NCBI GenBank assembly: GCA_030272585.1
Contig: BSYQ01000003.1
Location: 2,232,001 to 2,296,000 of the forward strand
DNA length: 64,000 nucleotides
Origin: Bryopsis sp. KO-2023
Lineage: Eukaryota; Chlorophyta; Ulvophyceae; Bryopsidales; Bryopsidaceae
Reading direction: 5' to 3'
Positions 51,928 to 63,845 of this stretch are shown piece after piece. Made by a program: the position numbers and the translations under genes. Within the stretch, counting starts at the first letter, position 1, and each line of letters begins with the position of its first letter. The notes under the pieces are model-generated. The model was not told the DNA's origin, ran no database searches, and saw only the letters and a list, made by a program, of their open reading frames with translations.

Positions 51928-53747
51928 CTCCTCAGGGCTATCTCGAAAATCGTGCCACGAGGAAAGAAAGCTGCGATATAGAAGGAAAGGAAATCCGAAA
52001 AGTTGGCACGATCTGGAGTTCTCAACGTCCCTCGTTTCGGCGAGGGGAATGGGAGCCCACCGAGGGCAAGAGTGAAAGTTTTGATTGGCCCCCTGTTCAC
52101 TGAAGAGAGGTGTGTGTTTGGATACGATTTAAGATGATGTCGATTAACGAAAAAGATGCAAAAAAAAGAACTTTTGGGAAAAAAAAAGAAAAAAAAAGAA
52201 AGAAAGAAAGAAAAAAGCTTGTGTTCTGGTGAGGGCATTTTGTTGTCTGTGTGTTCTTGAGAAAGACGGGGTGAAGTGCAAAAAAAAAAAAAAAAACAAG
52301 GTGAAGGAGAGAGATATGAGAAAAAAAAATTATGAAGCTCTATGCAGTGTTGTTTTTTTCCGGTGCAAAAAAAAAAAAAAAATAGGAGAGGAATAGCAGG
52401 ACTTTCCAGGAAAGAAAATAGCAAATTAAAAAAAAGCAAAAAAAGAAAGCTATGAGCTCCTTTGTCTTTGTCAGGTTGTGTGTAAAAAGGGTTTTATCTG
52501 TTTTGAATACCAAGATTATGATGGAAGGTCGTTGCTGGTGGCTGAGGGGGATGGATGAGTGTGTGTTTTCTGGAGGAAAAAAAAAAAGGTGAAAAAGAGG
52601 GAGAGAGAAAGAGAGAGAGAGAGAGAAAAAAAAGTAAGAAAGAAAGAAAGGGGAGGAAAAAAAAATGCAGCGTATGTACCACATACATGGGATTTGAAAG
52701 TAGGAAATTACAATATTTTCTGAAAAAAAAAAAAACAGTTTCTGTGTTTGTTTTAGAAGGTGCATTTTTTTTGGAGTTTCTCTGTGATTTTATTTTTGGT
52801 AATCGTTTTTTTTTTTTTTTAAATGGTGCCTTATGTCGTTTTTTTTTGTTTTTTTTCCTCTTTTATTTTTCACTTTTCCTTTTTCTTCAACGAATCGGTG
52901 GTGGTGGTGAATAGAAATTTGAAAGAGGGTAATGGGGGAAAAAAAACAAAAATGGAGAGGTTACAAAAAAGGAAGGATGTCTGTCGGAGGGGTTTCTACA
53001 AAAAAAAAGAAGGTAAAAAAACGGAGAAGGAAGGATGAAACGAAAAAGAAGGAGAAAAAAAACACGGTTAAGAAGGAATGAACGGCCTTGCCATTTGTAT
53101 TCCATCCACGCAAGGGTAATTTTAGTTTGGTGGTGGTGTGGCTCTATTTTTTCGTTTGGATCTTTTTTTTTCCCTCTGGAAGAAAAAGAAGAGCAGAAGA
53201 ATCTCCAGCAATAAACAGGGAGGTGCAGTCATGCAGAACGCAGACCTCACGGGAATTTCTTCAGTAAAAATGCACTGAGGATTCAATTTCGATCAAATGT
53301 GGAAAGCAAGGAGGGGCAAGAAGAGGTGCTTGGTTTGCCCCCCTTTCTCTCTGTGCTGCCTGCCGGCAATATCGCACTAGGAAAATTAATATCTGTGACT
53401 CGTCAATAACCTGTCCAGCCAGGAGAAGAAATCCTCCCTTTTGCTTACTGTACCGAGTTCTGGCACACCACTGCCACTCTCTGTGGTAAAATATTTACAT
53501 AACAAAAAAATGCAAATCACTTCCCCCCACTGTGCTACCCTTCCAAACTTCAAACAGAGGCGATCAAACAAAAAAACTGTTCAACCAGAAAACTAACCCA
53601 GCACCACAGTTGTCCTGCCCAGTGATACAAATTCCGATTAAACATACGATATGCTGGCTGCCTACCACCGACCTAGACAGACCTGGAACCTAATTCGAAC
53701 CCTTCTCTAACTCCCCCCCAAAAAAAGAAAACTGAAACAAACATTTT
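51928..53747. other. Convergent low-complexity spacer
   Basis: 1.8 kb of A-, GA- and T-rich DNA between the 3' ends of the CCCH gene and GPC1. Purine runs such as gagagagagag near 52605-52625 and long A or T tracts dominate. I see no gene. Confidence 0.6.
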
Positions 53748-56032
53748 TCAGATCCTGATGTAGAATGCAGCCCCGTTCCACATTGAAACCCCAGTTACAA
53801 AGACAACCAACGCAGAATGTGCTGTGAAATTGCCCCACCACATCGGAACTGGGATGATGCTGAGGATTACCATACAGAAATGAAACACCATGAACATGGG
53901 TGGCTGCCATCGAAGAGGAAATCTGCAAAAAAAACACCATACCACCATAAAACAACGCACACACTCAATACAAACGCAAGCAGCCATGTCTTGTATTTTT
54001 GGGTTTCACCCCTAGCCAATTTGGAATTTATTTTATTCATTTTTATTATATATATATATATATATATTTCTATTATTTTTTTTTGGGGGGGGGAAATAAT
54101 ACTCCATTCGATTTTAAGTTTTCCAATTACCCTTCAAGCTTCTTCAGTGAGCACCCAACAATTTTTTTTTGCTGAACACAGCATACAAAGAGAAATATCC
54201 CTACCTCTTCACAACCCGACCGCACAGCTGGTCCCCGTCAGTCATGTATCCATAGATCGTCTCGTAGGACCTCGTTTTGATTTTTCCCGACGATACGATA
54301 AATATCTTCAAGTAGTAAAAAAACGCCCACCCCAAATAAGGCAACAGCGGCCACACCTGGAGCTCCAAGAAGTTTGCATTCTGAGCGATGCCGTTTGGAT
54401 CGATGGAACGCCCACACGAATCGTCCATTTTGCAATCGGGGTACCATCTTATTGTGTAAGTGACTAGCATCGGGTACCAATGGATGAAGAGCCCCGTGAG
54501 CTGGATGTCAGAAAAAATATTTTGATAAATGGATAAAATAATTTCAAGAAACTTGATGGAAAAACAACAACAACAATGGATCGAAGAAAAGAAAAAAAAA
54601 TAGATGTAACCTTGCATCCCGTCAAGGGAAAAGAAGGTTGAAATATGACGGCTCCATTCAAATTTTCTATAACAAGCGTATAAAGGTATCGTTGAAAATG
54701 GTAGATTTTCTGTACCAAAGCTGTGCAGCATTTTTTTTCTGATTTTTTTTCTTTCTTTCAAATGTTTTCGCAACATATGCAAGGAAATGTATCAGGGTTG
54801 GTGTGTTGCGATGATTTCCAGATAGCTGAGATTTAAAAAAAAATGAAAATGAAAAAAAAAATGAAAATGAAAATGAAAGCCTGGACAAGGTAAAGGAAGG
54901 GTGCTGCTGGGAGGATCACCTCATTCAAACTGTGATAAACCAAAGAATTCCCAAACACGGGCACCGAAAGAGCCAACGGCCCAGTATTATACGCAAAAAG
55001 CACCTGTGCAAAAAAGAAACATCAAGAACCCCTTCAACCTTCTTGGGTTTCTTTTTCTTCTTTTTTTTGCAGTGGATCGATCAATGCCCACCTCACCACT
55101 GCTGAAAAGCCCCCGGTTAATCTTCGCAGATCCAGTCTATTTTTGGAACGGTGAATGATTTGATGGAGCAGGATGGTGAGTAATTATGCTTCAACTTTTT
55201 CCATTCGACGCATCTTAATCTTAGGGAGCATATAAGAAAAAAAAAAGAGGGAAGTATGCATGGGAAGAGAATGCAAAAAAAAAGAAAAAGTGTAACGCAC
55301 TTTTTTTCGTTCAAGAATCACGTGAAATTCCGCACCTTTTTCAAGAAATTTGACTTTGGCCAAACCCAGACGTACGCCAGCAACAACACGTTCGCGGCGT
55401 AACAGAAATCGAACATGTAGTAATGCATTTTTTCGCTTTTGAAATACGCCCATCTCAGCCCCAACAACGCCACCGCTTGCACGCTGTAAAGCTTGTAGAA
55501 CGTGGAAGGACGAGAGCCCAACCAATACGCACTCAAACTGCAAGATGGCACAACGAATCAAGGAAGTAAAAAAACACGGCGTTTTTTTCATACAACTGGG
55601 CGTTTCCACGCATACTTCCTCGAGAACCCCCTTCCTCCCCAAGCAAAAAACTCGCAGTAAAAAACTGTCTTTTTTGCCCTCACCACAGATGCACCGAGCC
55701 CAGCAGGAAAGCGAACTTGAACCATTTGTCGTCTTTCTTCTTCGGGTCGACGACTTTCGACAACGTGCTGTTAGGCACCGCATCCTGTTCGCACCAGGCC
55801 AAAAAAACACCAAACCGATCGAGCACAGTCCCCCTGGGCGCGCGCACGCACACAACACCCACGAAACACCCTCACTGACCGCTGTCTCTCGTCGTCGGGC
55901 AGGGCGATGGGAGCCCCCTCGTTTCATCTCCAGTGACGTTCTCGCGAACTCATGCTCCACCAACAGCCTCCTCGGCTCGTTGCATTCGAAAGGTATCGTC
56001 CCTGGCGGAACTACGAGCGTTGCACCGGCCAT
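53748..56032 (-). CDS. GPC1: Glycerophosphocholine acyltransferase, GPC1 family (DUF2838)
   Basis: Integral ER-type membrane enzyme that acylates glycerophosphocholine to lysophosphatidylcholine, part of phosphatidylcholine turnover in yeast and plants. Six exons, read from the high end: 55880-56032, 55684-55784, 55336-55537, 54920-55003, 54205-54500, 53748-53922; phases agree, 336 aa (plant proteins about 380). Family landmarks: GSRPSTFYKLYSVQA, LRWAYFKSEKMHYYMFDFCY with the His-Tyr-Tyr block, NTGPLALSVPVFGNSLVYHS, FIHWYPMLVTYTIRWYPD, and the last exon FHFCMVILSIIPVPMWW. Several hydrophobic segments fit a polytopic protein. The N-terminal 50 residues are basic. Named from recalled family sequence, without a search. 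Confidence 0.85.
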
Positions 56033-56997
56033 ACCCCTTACGTCCCCAGCAAGACGCTATAGCACGCACGCGCGTTTCTTCCCGTTTTTTCACGCGATGC
56101 CGCCGAATGCTCTTTTCCCATCCATATAAGACGTCACTCGAGTACAATGCTTTTTTTGCACCCAACCTAGAATATTCGCATGACCGCAACGAATTCCAGG
56201 GAGCGACTACGACCTGAACGGGAGGAGGGGCGAATTCGAAGCACCACCACTACCCGCGACCCGATCGACGCAAACGCAAAATACGAAGAAATCAATTAGA
56301 GACTTTTCTATTTCTGCAAACGCCGCCTTGACACAGCGTGCCGCGGTCGACCTGCGTGTTGGGAAAACGATTTGACATTCATGACGAGAACAACTCAACC
56401 GTACGAGTCTGCAAAGCGCATCGCTCAGCATTAAGCGCCCCTAGACAGCTGTTTCAGCAGTCGAAAAGGCGACGTGTTGAATCGGAGGGGAAAAAAAAAC
56501 AAGAAATTGAGGAGGAGAACAAACGACAGGTTTCCAAAAACCTTCTCGTGGCATCATCGCGCGCAAATGGAGGTCGGTCATTACTCATCGAAAACTCAAG
56601 GTGGCTTTTTTTTTATTAGGTAGCACCCTTTCGTTCTTTTTTTTTTTTGCTCTTCGCCCCAACGCACGACACATGCATCGAGCAGCCCCTCGTACGAAAC
56701 ATGCGTCGTCTGTCATGATCGGAGTGTAAAACGCAAGTCGATCATGTCCGCCCGCCCGTCATGCTGATAGAAAAACAAACCCGCCGTCGATTGGCGTTCG
56801 CCCCACGTAGTTCTGTGGTCGTTGAGGATCGGGACGATGGGGTTCCAGTGGCTGCGAAAAAACGCTCACTATGAAATGAATGGTGAACTGTGGAGTCTGA
56901 CCCAGGAGTGGTTTTGTCAGACATACGTACCAAACCAGTAAATGCGATCACATCACCCTCCTGCATTCTTTTTGTGCTTTCTTTTTATTTGGTGTGA
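56033..56997. promoter_or_regulatory. Upstream region between GPC1 and the HAD gene
   Basis: Head-to-head genes flank 965 bp that should hold both promoters. It is moderately G+C rich on the GPC1 side. A candidate minus-strand exon is described separately at 56713-56851. Confidence 0.4.
56713..56851 (-). CDS. Orphan C-terminal exon candidate, unknown product
   Basis: After a strong acceptor (ttttttcgcag) the minus strand is open for 45 codons. It reads HWNPIVPILNDHRTTWGE, then STAGLFFYQHDGRADMIDLR and a stop. Third positions are strongly G/C, as in the nearby real exons. I found no upstream exon with matching phase: the nearest ATG segment (56966) would join in the wrong frame. It could be the end of a gene whose other exons lie elsewhere, a relic, or chance. 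Confidence 0.3.
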
Positions 56998-57998
56998 TTG
57001 GATTGGACCCTGGTCGGAAAATGTTCTCAGAGGCGACATGGGTGGATCTTGGCCATTCTGTTGATCGGTGCTGCATTGCCCGACCTTTCTTTGGCGGGCT
57101 GGACTGGAGTGGATCGTGATTCTGGCCGTGGTGTCGAGGGATCGTCCAAAAGGAGGTTGCTCGACGACGATGGAAAAGAAGATGAGTCCGGCCCGAGCTG
57201 CGTTTGCATTTTTGATGTGGATGGCACCGTGTGGTTGTCCGAAAATGGGGATGCAAGGAAAGGAAAGGTTGCTGGTGAAGCGGTTGGGGTGATCAACAAA
57301 TGCAAGGTAGAGAGAGAAGGAGAGTTAGCGGTGCCAGGGGATGAGATCTGAGATGAGATGAGATGAGATGCATGCATGCATGCACATGTGGTTCTGGATT
57401 GCCATGGCTTGATCGATATGTATTCGTGATTTTGAGTGCGTGCTGCTGCCGGCAATACCTTTCAGTCAGGGTGATCAGAAGGGTGGATCAGTCTGACTGA
57501 GGTTGGGGAGAATTCTTGAAAGAAATGGCTTTGCATTTGCCAGAAACTCAATCTTGATGATTTTGATATTGGGACCACCCGATATCTCAACTCAATTCAA
57601 TTCAATTCAATTCGATTTGTGTTTTTTTTTCGGTGTGCATCCAGGATAAGGGCTATGGCGTTGCGATCGCCTCAGGCTCCCCCGAGAATGATGTGAAGAA
57701 GGTATTGCAGAAGCAAGTGAATGGGGACATTTTTAATGAGGATTTTTTCCAGTCGGGGGCTTTTCGGGCTGGGAATCTGGTCAAGAGCACGGAGCTGAAC
57801 AGCATCCTCGATTTTTTCGACGTCGAAGATCCGGGTTGTGCGATGTTTTTCGACGACGAAGACATTAATGAAGTTTTCTCGATTCTGACGGGGGTTACTC
57901 ATCACAACGTCGACGAGAGCATCGGAGTTACCATGAAAGATTTGAAAAGGGCCTCGGAAAACGTTCCAAGCGGATGCGGTTGCCCAGAGTTTAAATGA
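56998..57998 (+). CDS. HAD-superfamily hydrolase with N-terminal signal or anchor
   Basis: Two exons, 56998-57306 and 57645-57998, joined in phase, about 220 aa. Motif I is FDVDGT (nucleophile D73, acid-base D75), motif II is the Ser of IASGSP, and motif IV is FFDDED. A Lys for motif III may be in NLVKST. Residues 15-33 are hydrophobic (GWILAILLIGAALPDLSLAG), so it is secreted or membrane-anchored, and the C-terminus has SGCGCPEF. Probably a phosphatase; the substrate is unknown. No ATG stands in frame before the hydrophobic stretch: the open frame begins at a TTG. The start is therefore probably in an unseen upstream exon, and gttctcag at 57021-57028 could be its acceptor. Confidence 0.75.
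57345..57369. repeat. GAGAT pentamer repeat
   Basis: About five units of gatga/gagat at the start of the HAD-gene intron, followed by a catgcatgcatgc run. Confidence 0.7.
57588..57613. repeat. CAATT pentamer repeat
   Basis: Five tandem units of caatt just before the acceptor of HAD exon 2. Confidence 0.8.
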
Positions 57999-60594
57999 TC
58001 GATGGGGGGGGGGGGAATGGAAAGGTGCTGGATTTGAAAAATGGGGGGAGTGGGGTTGGGGGGGGTAAGGGGAAGAAGAAAAAGGAAAGTGAATTAGAAA
58101 AAAGAAAAAGAGAAAGAAAACAAAAAAGGAAAAGTAGAGAATTTGTATACAATTTCATTCCCGAAATGTTGTGTGTGTGTATGCATGTGATGTTTTTTTT
58201 TAGTTGGCTTTTTTTACTTTTAGATGAGCAAATGTATCCCTGGTTGGTTTTATGGGTTTGTGTGTTTTTTTCTCTTCTTTCTTTTTGGGGGGGGAAAAGA
58301 AGGGGGGAAATGGAATCTTTTCGGAGGTGAAGCTTGAAAACTTTCTGATGGATGGTTTTGTTCATTGATTTGTTGTTTCGCTCATGTATGTTATTTTTTG
58401 GGGGTGGAAGGTTCATGGACCATTGAATGGTTGTTGAGAGAACACATTGAAAAAGGAAAAAAAAAGTAAGGTGTTTTTACAAATTGTTCGATGGCTTGTT
58501 GTTTTCTTTGTTTTTCTGTTTTTTGCTTTCTCTGGGTTTTTTTTCTTCAGATCTCTTTGGTTTCTTTTTCTTCCAACCCTTTTCGGTGCAAAATTCACTC
58601 AAAATTGGTGGTATACAAGAATTGTCAGGATCGAGAATAAATGAAAACTGAACGATAACTTTGGGTGAAAGGAGTTTCGGGGGGGGGGGGGGTTGTATGA
58701 ATTGTGTGTTTGGCAGCTTCAAGTGAACTCGCCCAGTAAAGTAAAGTCTGTGTAGTTTTAATTTGGGGGGGTGCAATCGTGGGGTTAGTGAATTGCCAGC
58801 ACCCAGCAGCTTCCAAGGAGCTTGTGATAGATTGTCGTCGAGATTTGGAAGGAAGGATATTGCTGGGGGTGGAAGTTGTATGAATTGCCTTGATGTAAAA
58901 AGGTCCCTAGAATTGAGAAAACACTTGTGTGGGAAGGGGTCTGTAGCTTTACTGCAATGGTAGCTTCACTCTCAACATTTGTTGGGAAAACGGCTGCCCA
59001 TTGACCCCCTCCTCTACCCCCCAACCCCCCAGCTGCTCCCAACCAAACACTGTAAATGGACCTTCCACATTTGATGCCAGCATGACTTCTCTCTAGTACA
59101 TGTTTTCGCTTTTTGCTACTTTGTTGATCTTGGATCAGTGATCAGTCCAACACTTGATATGACTAGGCTTGTCTGGCTTGTGAGTGTGAAGCAGTCAAAA
59201 CATGAAAAAAGGCAGCGGGTGGAACAGAGCTGAAAACACCCCATCTAAAGCGATCCCTCAAAATGTGAAGTCTACCAAGGAAAACCGAAAAGAGCACACT
59301 AACCCCTCTCTTGGGGGTTGAACAGCCCCCCCCCCCCAACCCTCCCTCAAAATACACTCATGAGATATACTCAAGACTTTACCACTCAAGGCGTGCACTT
59401 CACCAAAATAGCATTTCTAACATGCTGCACTACACCACACGTTCCTCCTCTAGTGTTGGAAACAGGTCCATCGGAAAAATTCATCATCCTGCCATCAATA
59501 CAGCACCAAGGCGCACTCCCCCAGATTTGTTGCAACAGTTACATATTGATCGATCGACCAGTCGATTCTGCGACATTTCCACAAAAGCTAAGAAGAAACT
59601 GTGAAGAAAATGCCCTTGCGACTGTTCGATTCTTCAGAACAAGTGCACATGCTAAATAGCTATTCCACAGCTACCCCGCACACTCGATACTTTAATAAGA
59701 AAAGAAAAAAAACACAGAACAAATGTTAAGAACCTGATTGATTTCCTGAAATGCTGCTATAATTTTCAACACCTAATCTCCAGAAAGATCCCCAAAAAAT
59801 TGCATCAGAAAATTGTTTTCAACATTTTTTTCTGCAGTCCTGACAAACCCAACCCCCAAGTCATAGGGAAATAAAGCCTTTTTTTCACACAAAAGGGAAA
59901 ACAAAACAAAAAAGCAAGCAAATATCCTGCCACTATTGTATCATATATTTTTGGACTTCACGCACCACTCCCCCCCCCCCTCCTCTCCTAAAAGAAAAGA
60001 AATATCTGAAACTTCTTCTTTTTGTTTTGTTTTTTCAAACCTCCTGGAAACGATCGACCCCCACCCGTCATCTTTTTCTTGAACAAGAATTTTTTCTTCT
60101 TCAACCTCTTTTCTAAGCCAAAAAAAAAAACTCGGGGTGAAAAACGAGCCCCCATGCAAGTGTATCGATACTTCATCGATCCCCTAATCCCAAGACCAAA
60201 AACCACTCTTTTACACTTTTTCTCACTTCTTTTTGCTGGACGGAAGAAAAATTGGTCACACTTTTCTTTCTGCTTGTGCATGTGGATACATCTATCCTTC
60301 TGCGTTGTACATATGATCCTGTTCTTCCCACCCCCTTGGTCCCCCCCCCCCTCATTGTTCTCTGAATAGTTAAAAACACACACACACGCATACAAGACTC
60401 CAAACTTGGTGTAACGCTCACTCAACGCTCCCCCCCCCCCCCTTTCCCCTTTCTTCTTTCTCACCACAAGAAAACACTCCACAATGCTAAAACCGAGCAT
60501 TGAAAACATATCCAACATGCGTTTTGGAATGCATGTTTAGAAACCAAGACGTTTGTTTTTGGGTTTTTTTCCTATTTCCTGTTCCGTCTCGATT
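57999..60594. other. Convergent spacer between HAD and bHLH genes
   Basis: 2.6 kb where two genes end. It holds G runs (near 58005, 58680), A/T tracts and C runs near 59330, 59970 and 60430. Several short open frames exist, none with splice support. I see no gene. Confidence 0.5.
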
Positions 60595-62456
60595 TCAAGC
60601 AGCCGGCGGCCTCAGCAAGTGATCTTGTGAATTGTCCAGCATGTTTTGCTGCACCCAGCCTCCGCTGTTCGGCACGTTGGGAACAGTGCCCAGAGGAAAA
60701 GAATGCTTTCTTTCTGGTCCAATCGGAACTCCCACAGCAGTGCCTCCTTGAACAGAATCCGCTCCAGGAGTGGGGGTGCTGTTCGGGGAAATGCCCAAGG
60801 CAGGTTGATGATGGACTCGAGGGACAGTCATATGGACTGGCATTTGAGTTTGTATAGATGTCCCAGGCATCATCCCTAAACGACCCCATGTCTCAATTTC
60901 AATTTCACCCTCCCCTCCATGCGTTTTCAGTTTTTCAAATCAACCCATTACCCACAACAATTCATGTTTCGGTTTTGCCCTCCTGAAGTTCCAGTTTTTT
61001 TCAGACATGATAAATCGGTACTCAGTCTGACATCAGATACATGGGGCTGTATGACAGACATTTGAACCCAACAAATAAATTTAAGATCAAATTCGATAAA
61101 ATAATCTAATGAACTACAAGTTAAGCTCCAACTTGAGAAAAAATGATTACTTATAAAATAGAGTGAAACGATTTTTTGGCTTTTTTTATTTTTTACCAGG
61201 AAGAGGTAGCCCGGATGCTAAGGCTCCTGCCTGCATGGAATTCTGCATTATCAAACTTTGATGATACAGAAGCTGGCCTCTTTCTTTTTCACAATGCCCT
61301 ACTCGTTCCTACCCAAAACACAATTCCCTGATTTAAAAAAAAAAAAGGTAACACACACATGCAATCTCAGGCAGGCACCGATCCGAAGCAAAACAAATTT
61401 TTGTTTGAAAAAAAAAAGACTGCAATGTTTTTGCTGAAAACGGCAAAGCCACGCAGCTCTGTTTTCAATTGACCAGGTTGAATTTGACTGTAAATCTGAA
61501 AAAAAATAAGAAAAAAAATACATATTTGACAATACGAAAATTAATGCCATTTGAAACACCAACAGCGAACCCCCCCCCCTCCTTTCCAAAAAGGAGTGGG
61601 ACCTAAAAACATAATCAGCTGTATTATAAATTCTAAAATTCTAAAAACAAGTTAATTGGTTATTAACTCAATTATATGAGTTAATCTTCAAGACATATTG
61701 CTTCTGATTTCTTTTGGATGGACTGAAACGCTTTTTTCTTCACCACCTCACCTCAAGAAATTTGTTCAACTGCTGGAGCTGACCGTTTTCTAGCCTCAGC
61801 TGTTTCATAATCTTTATCGCGTCCGCCAAAATGGACGACTTGTCAGTCTTGGGGTCCTCGGGGTCGCACAACTTCGCGAGTTCGCTGAACCTGAACCCCA
61901 AGCCCATCCCCCCAAAAAACACACACACTCAACAGCACCTCCAAAAGCAAAAAAAAACGCGACGTCTGTCTAATTTTCCGCCAACCCACCCCTCCTCGCC
62001 AAGAAAAAAAACCCAAAAAAAAACACGACGCGGAGTTCTGCACCATCCAAGAACCCCACTTCTGTCTTCCCCCCACCAGTCACCTCAAACCTCCCCCCCA
62101 TCCCCACCAAGGATGCCCCCGACCACGTCCCCTCACCGTTCGTTGATCCGCTCGCGCCGGGCCTTCTCTCGACAAGCTTTGTTGCGAGCTCCTTTCGGTT
62201 TCGCGGAACTCGCGCCCCCTTGCGCCCCTTCTCCCGAGACTCCGCACGAGACTCCGCAATTCGCCTCATCCCCTTCGCCGTCGGCCAATGCCTCGGCAAC
62301 GCACGACTCCTCGCGCGGGCGTTTGACCCCCGCGAAGCCGTCGCACGCCCTCCGACCGTCAGGCGCCCAAGAGTCATCCGCCAGCAAGTCCAAATAGTTG
62401 CTTCCGAGTTCGTCTTTCAGGTCCCCCAGGCTCGAAAACAGGCAGTCGTCGTTCAT
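60595..62456 (-). CDS. bHLH transcription factor, subgroup IVc (ILR3/bHLH34/104/115-like)
   Basis: Nuclear DNA-binding factor; land-plant IVc members activate iron-deficiency genes. Exons: 62137-62456, 61752-61890, about 61421-61495, 61197-61308, 60595-60875; about 308 aa. Exon 3 is the weakest: its phases fit but the sequence (QLKTEL) gives little support. The basic region is ARNKACREKARRERINER, close to land-plant ILR3. Helix 1-loop-helix 2 reads FSELAKLCDPEDP, then KTDKSSILADAIKIMKQLR and a leucine zipper. The C-terminus is DNSQDHLLRPPAA, almost identical to the IVc tail. The N-terminus begins MNDDCLFSSLGDLKDE. The family trait of ending in SQDH-x-LRPP makes the assignment firm. Confidence 0.92.
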
Positions 62457-63845
62457 CGTTGTCGAGGGGCGGGGCTGGACCTCTTAACAACGTGAGCGCG
62501 CTGGAGAGGGCGACTTTTTTTCAAGAAAATTGTCAATGAGGAGTGAGGATCTCTTTCCCTCCCTCGTAAGGAGTGAGTGTAAACAAGGAATCGTTCGCAG
62601 CGTCGGTGGGCGGAGCAAGAACGTCCGTCTGGATGTGGTGTTTACGAATGGAATGAAGGCACCTTCTTTGCAGTTCCCACGTAGGACTGGCCTGCAATCT
62701 GTTAATGCTCCTGTGCATTGGTTATGAAATCGCTGTCCCGAAAACTACTCGTGGCCTTCATGCTATGTTTCACAACACCCTTTTTTTTCGTGAGAGGGAT
62801 TTCTCGATTTGATGCTGTGTCTGGCTGGGCTCAGTTTCCAGCCCGGCTTCTTTTTCCTGGCAATGAACGCCAGACATTACTTGCAGTGTCGTAGAAGAAA
62901 AAAAACAACCAAACTTCTCCCCATTTCCAAGTCTACAATTAAGAAAATTCAACGCCCACTGGCAGTGTCGTCGTTCTCAAAACCAGTGTCAAACACCCAT
63001 CCCTCCAATGCCCAAGTTTTTAGTTTTAGCAACGAGTTTGTATCTTGCAGCTGGGGGAAAACTAAATGATTGGCAATTCAAGGGATTGACAGTGCAAAAC
63101 CAAGTCGAAAAAAGCACCAATGAATAAAAAAACGCATGATCACCAAGGCATAACACTGACAAGCTGAAGCCTCTTACACCTTGTTACTTTTCCAACCCCC
63201 CTCCCTTTCCCCCCACCCAACATTCAAAAAACACACAAGCAAGAACGAACATAAATCTCTGTCCTCGACAAAGACAATTTTTTGCTTCAAAAAGAAATAC
63301 GAGCAAAAAAAAAACTGTTTCCAAACGAATATGTAAAAAAAAAAAAAAACGCTCAGCGACCATCACGAACTGCAAACCTCATATCATTCCTGGGCAAAAT
63401 ATATACATTTTTTTTCAACCTCCCCCACCCCCTCTTGCTTGCAAAAACTAGAAACAAGCCTGTAGATATGTGTGTGTCTACGGATGTTTCGCCAGTCCAG
63501 TGCTTATTTCAAAAATATACGTACATAGTGCCATAATCCCCCACCCCACCCCACCCCACCCCACCCCACCCCAGAAAAACCTCATAACACATGTTTGTTG
63601 CTTGCACTAACATTAGTCAATAATATATTAATAATAATACATAACTGCATCTCCATGAACACATTCACCAAAATCGTTTATTACCACATATGAGTAGTAT
63701 TTATTAATATTGACCCCCCCTCCCCCAAATAAAAAAAAGAAAGAAAGATAACCTTCCCTCAATTCTTTTTTTCGGCTCTTTTTTTGTTTTGTTTCAAAGA
63801 TTCGTTTCTTTTTTTTTGTTTTTTTTTCTAATCCTGGCCAAGAGA
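62457..63845. other. Spacer upstream of the bHLH gene
   Basis: Holds the bHLH promoter and the 3' flank of the gene entering from the right. It includes the CCCCA repeat at 63540-63573 and no recognisable gene. Confidence 0.5.
63540..63573. repeat. CCCCA pentamer repeat
   Basis: About six to seven perfect units of ccacc/cccca. Its complement is G-rich and resembles a short telomere-like or quadruplex-forming tract, but the unit is a pentamer and does not match the plant TTTAGGG telomere. Confidence 0.85.

Noticed and set aside
53640-53710. tRNA-like T-loop (ttcgaa) on the minus strand
   Set aside because: The flanking bases do not form a five-pair T stem, and no acceptor or anticodon stem could be drawn.
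56338-56619. Lys/Glu-rich open frame of 93 codons upstream of the HAD gene
   Set aside because: Basic-acidic low-complexity peptide with no phase link to HAD exon 1 and no homology I recognise.
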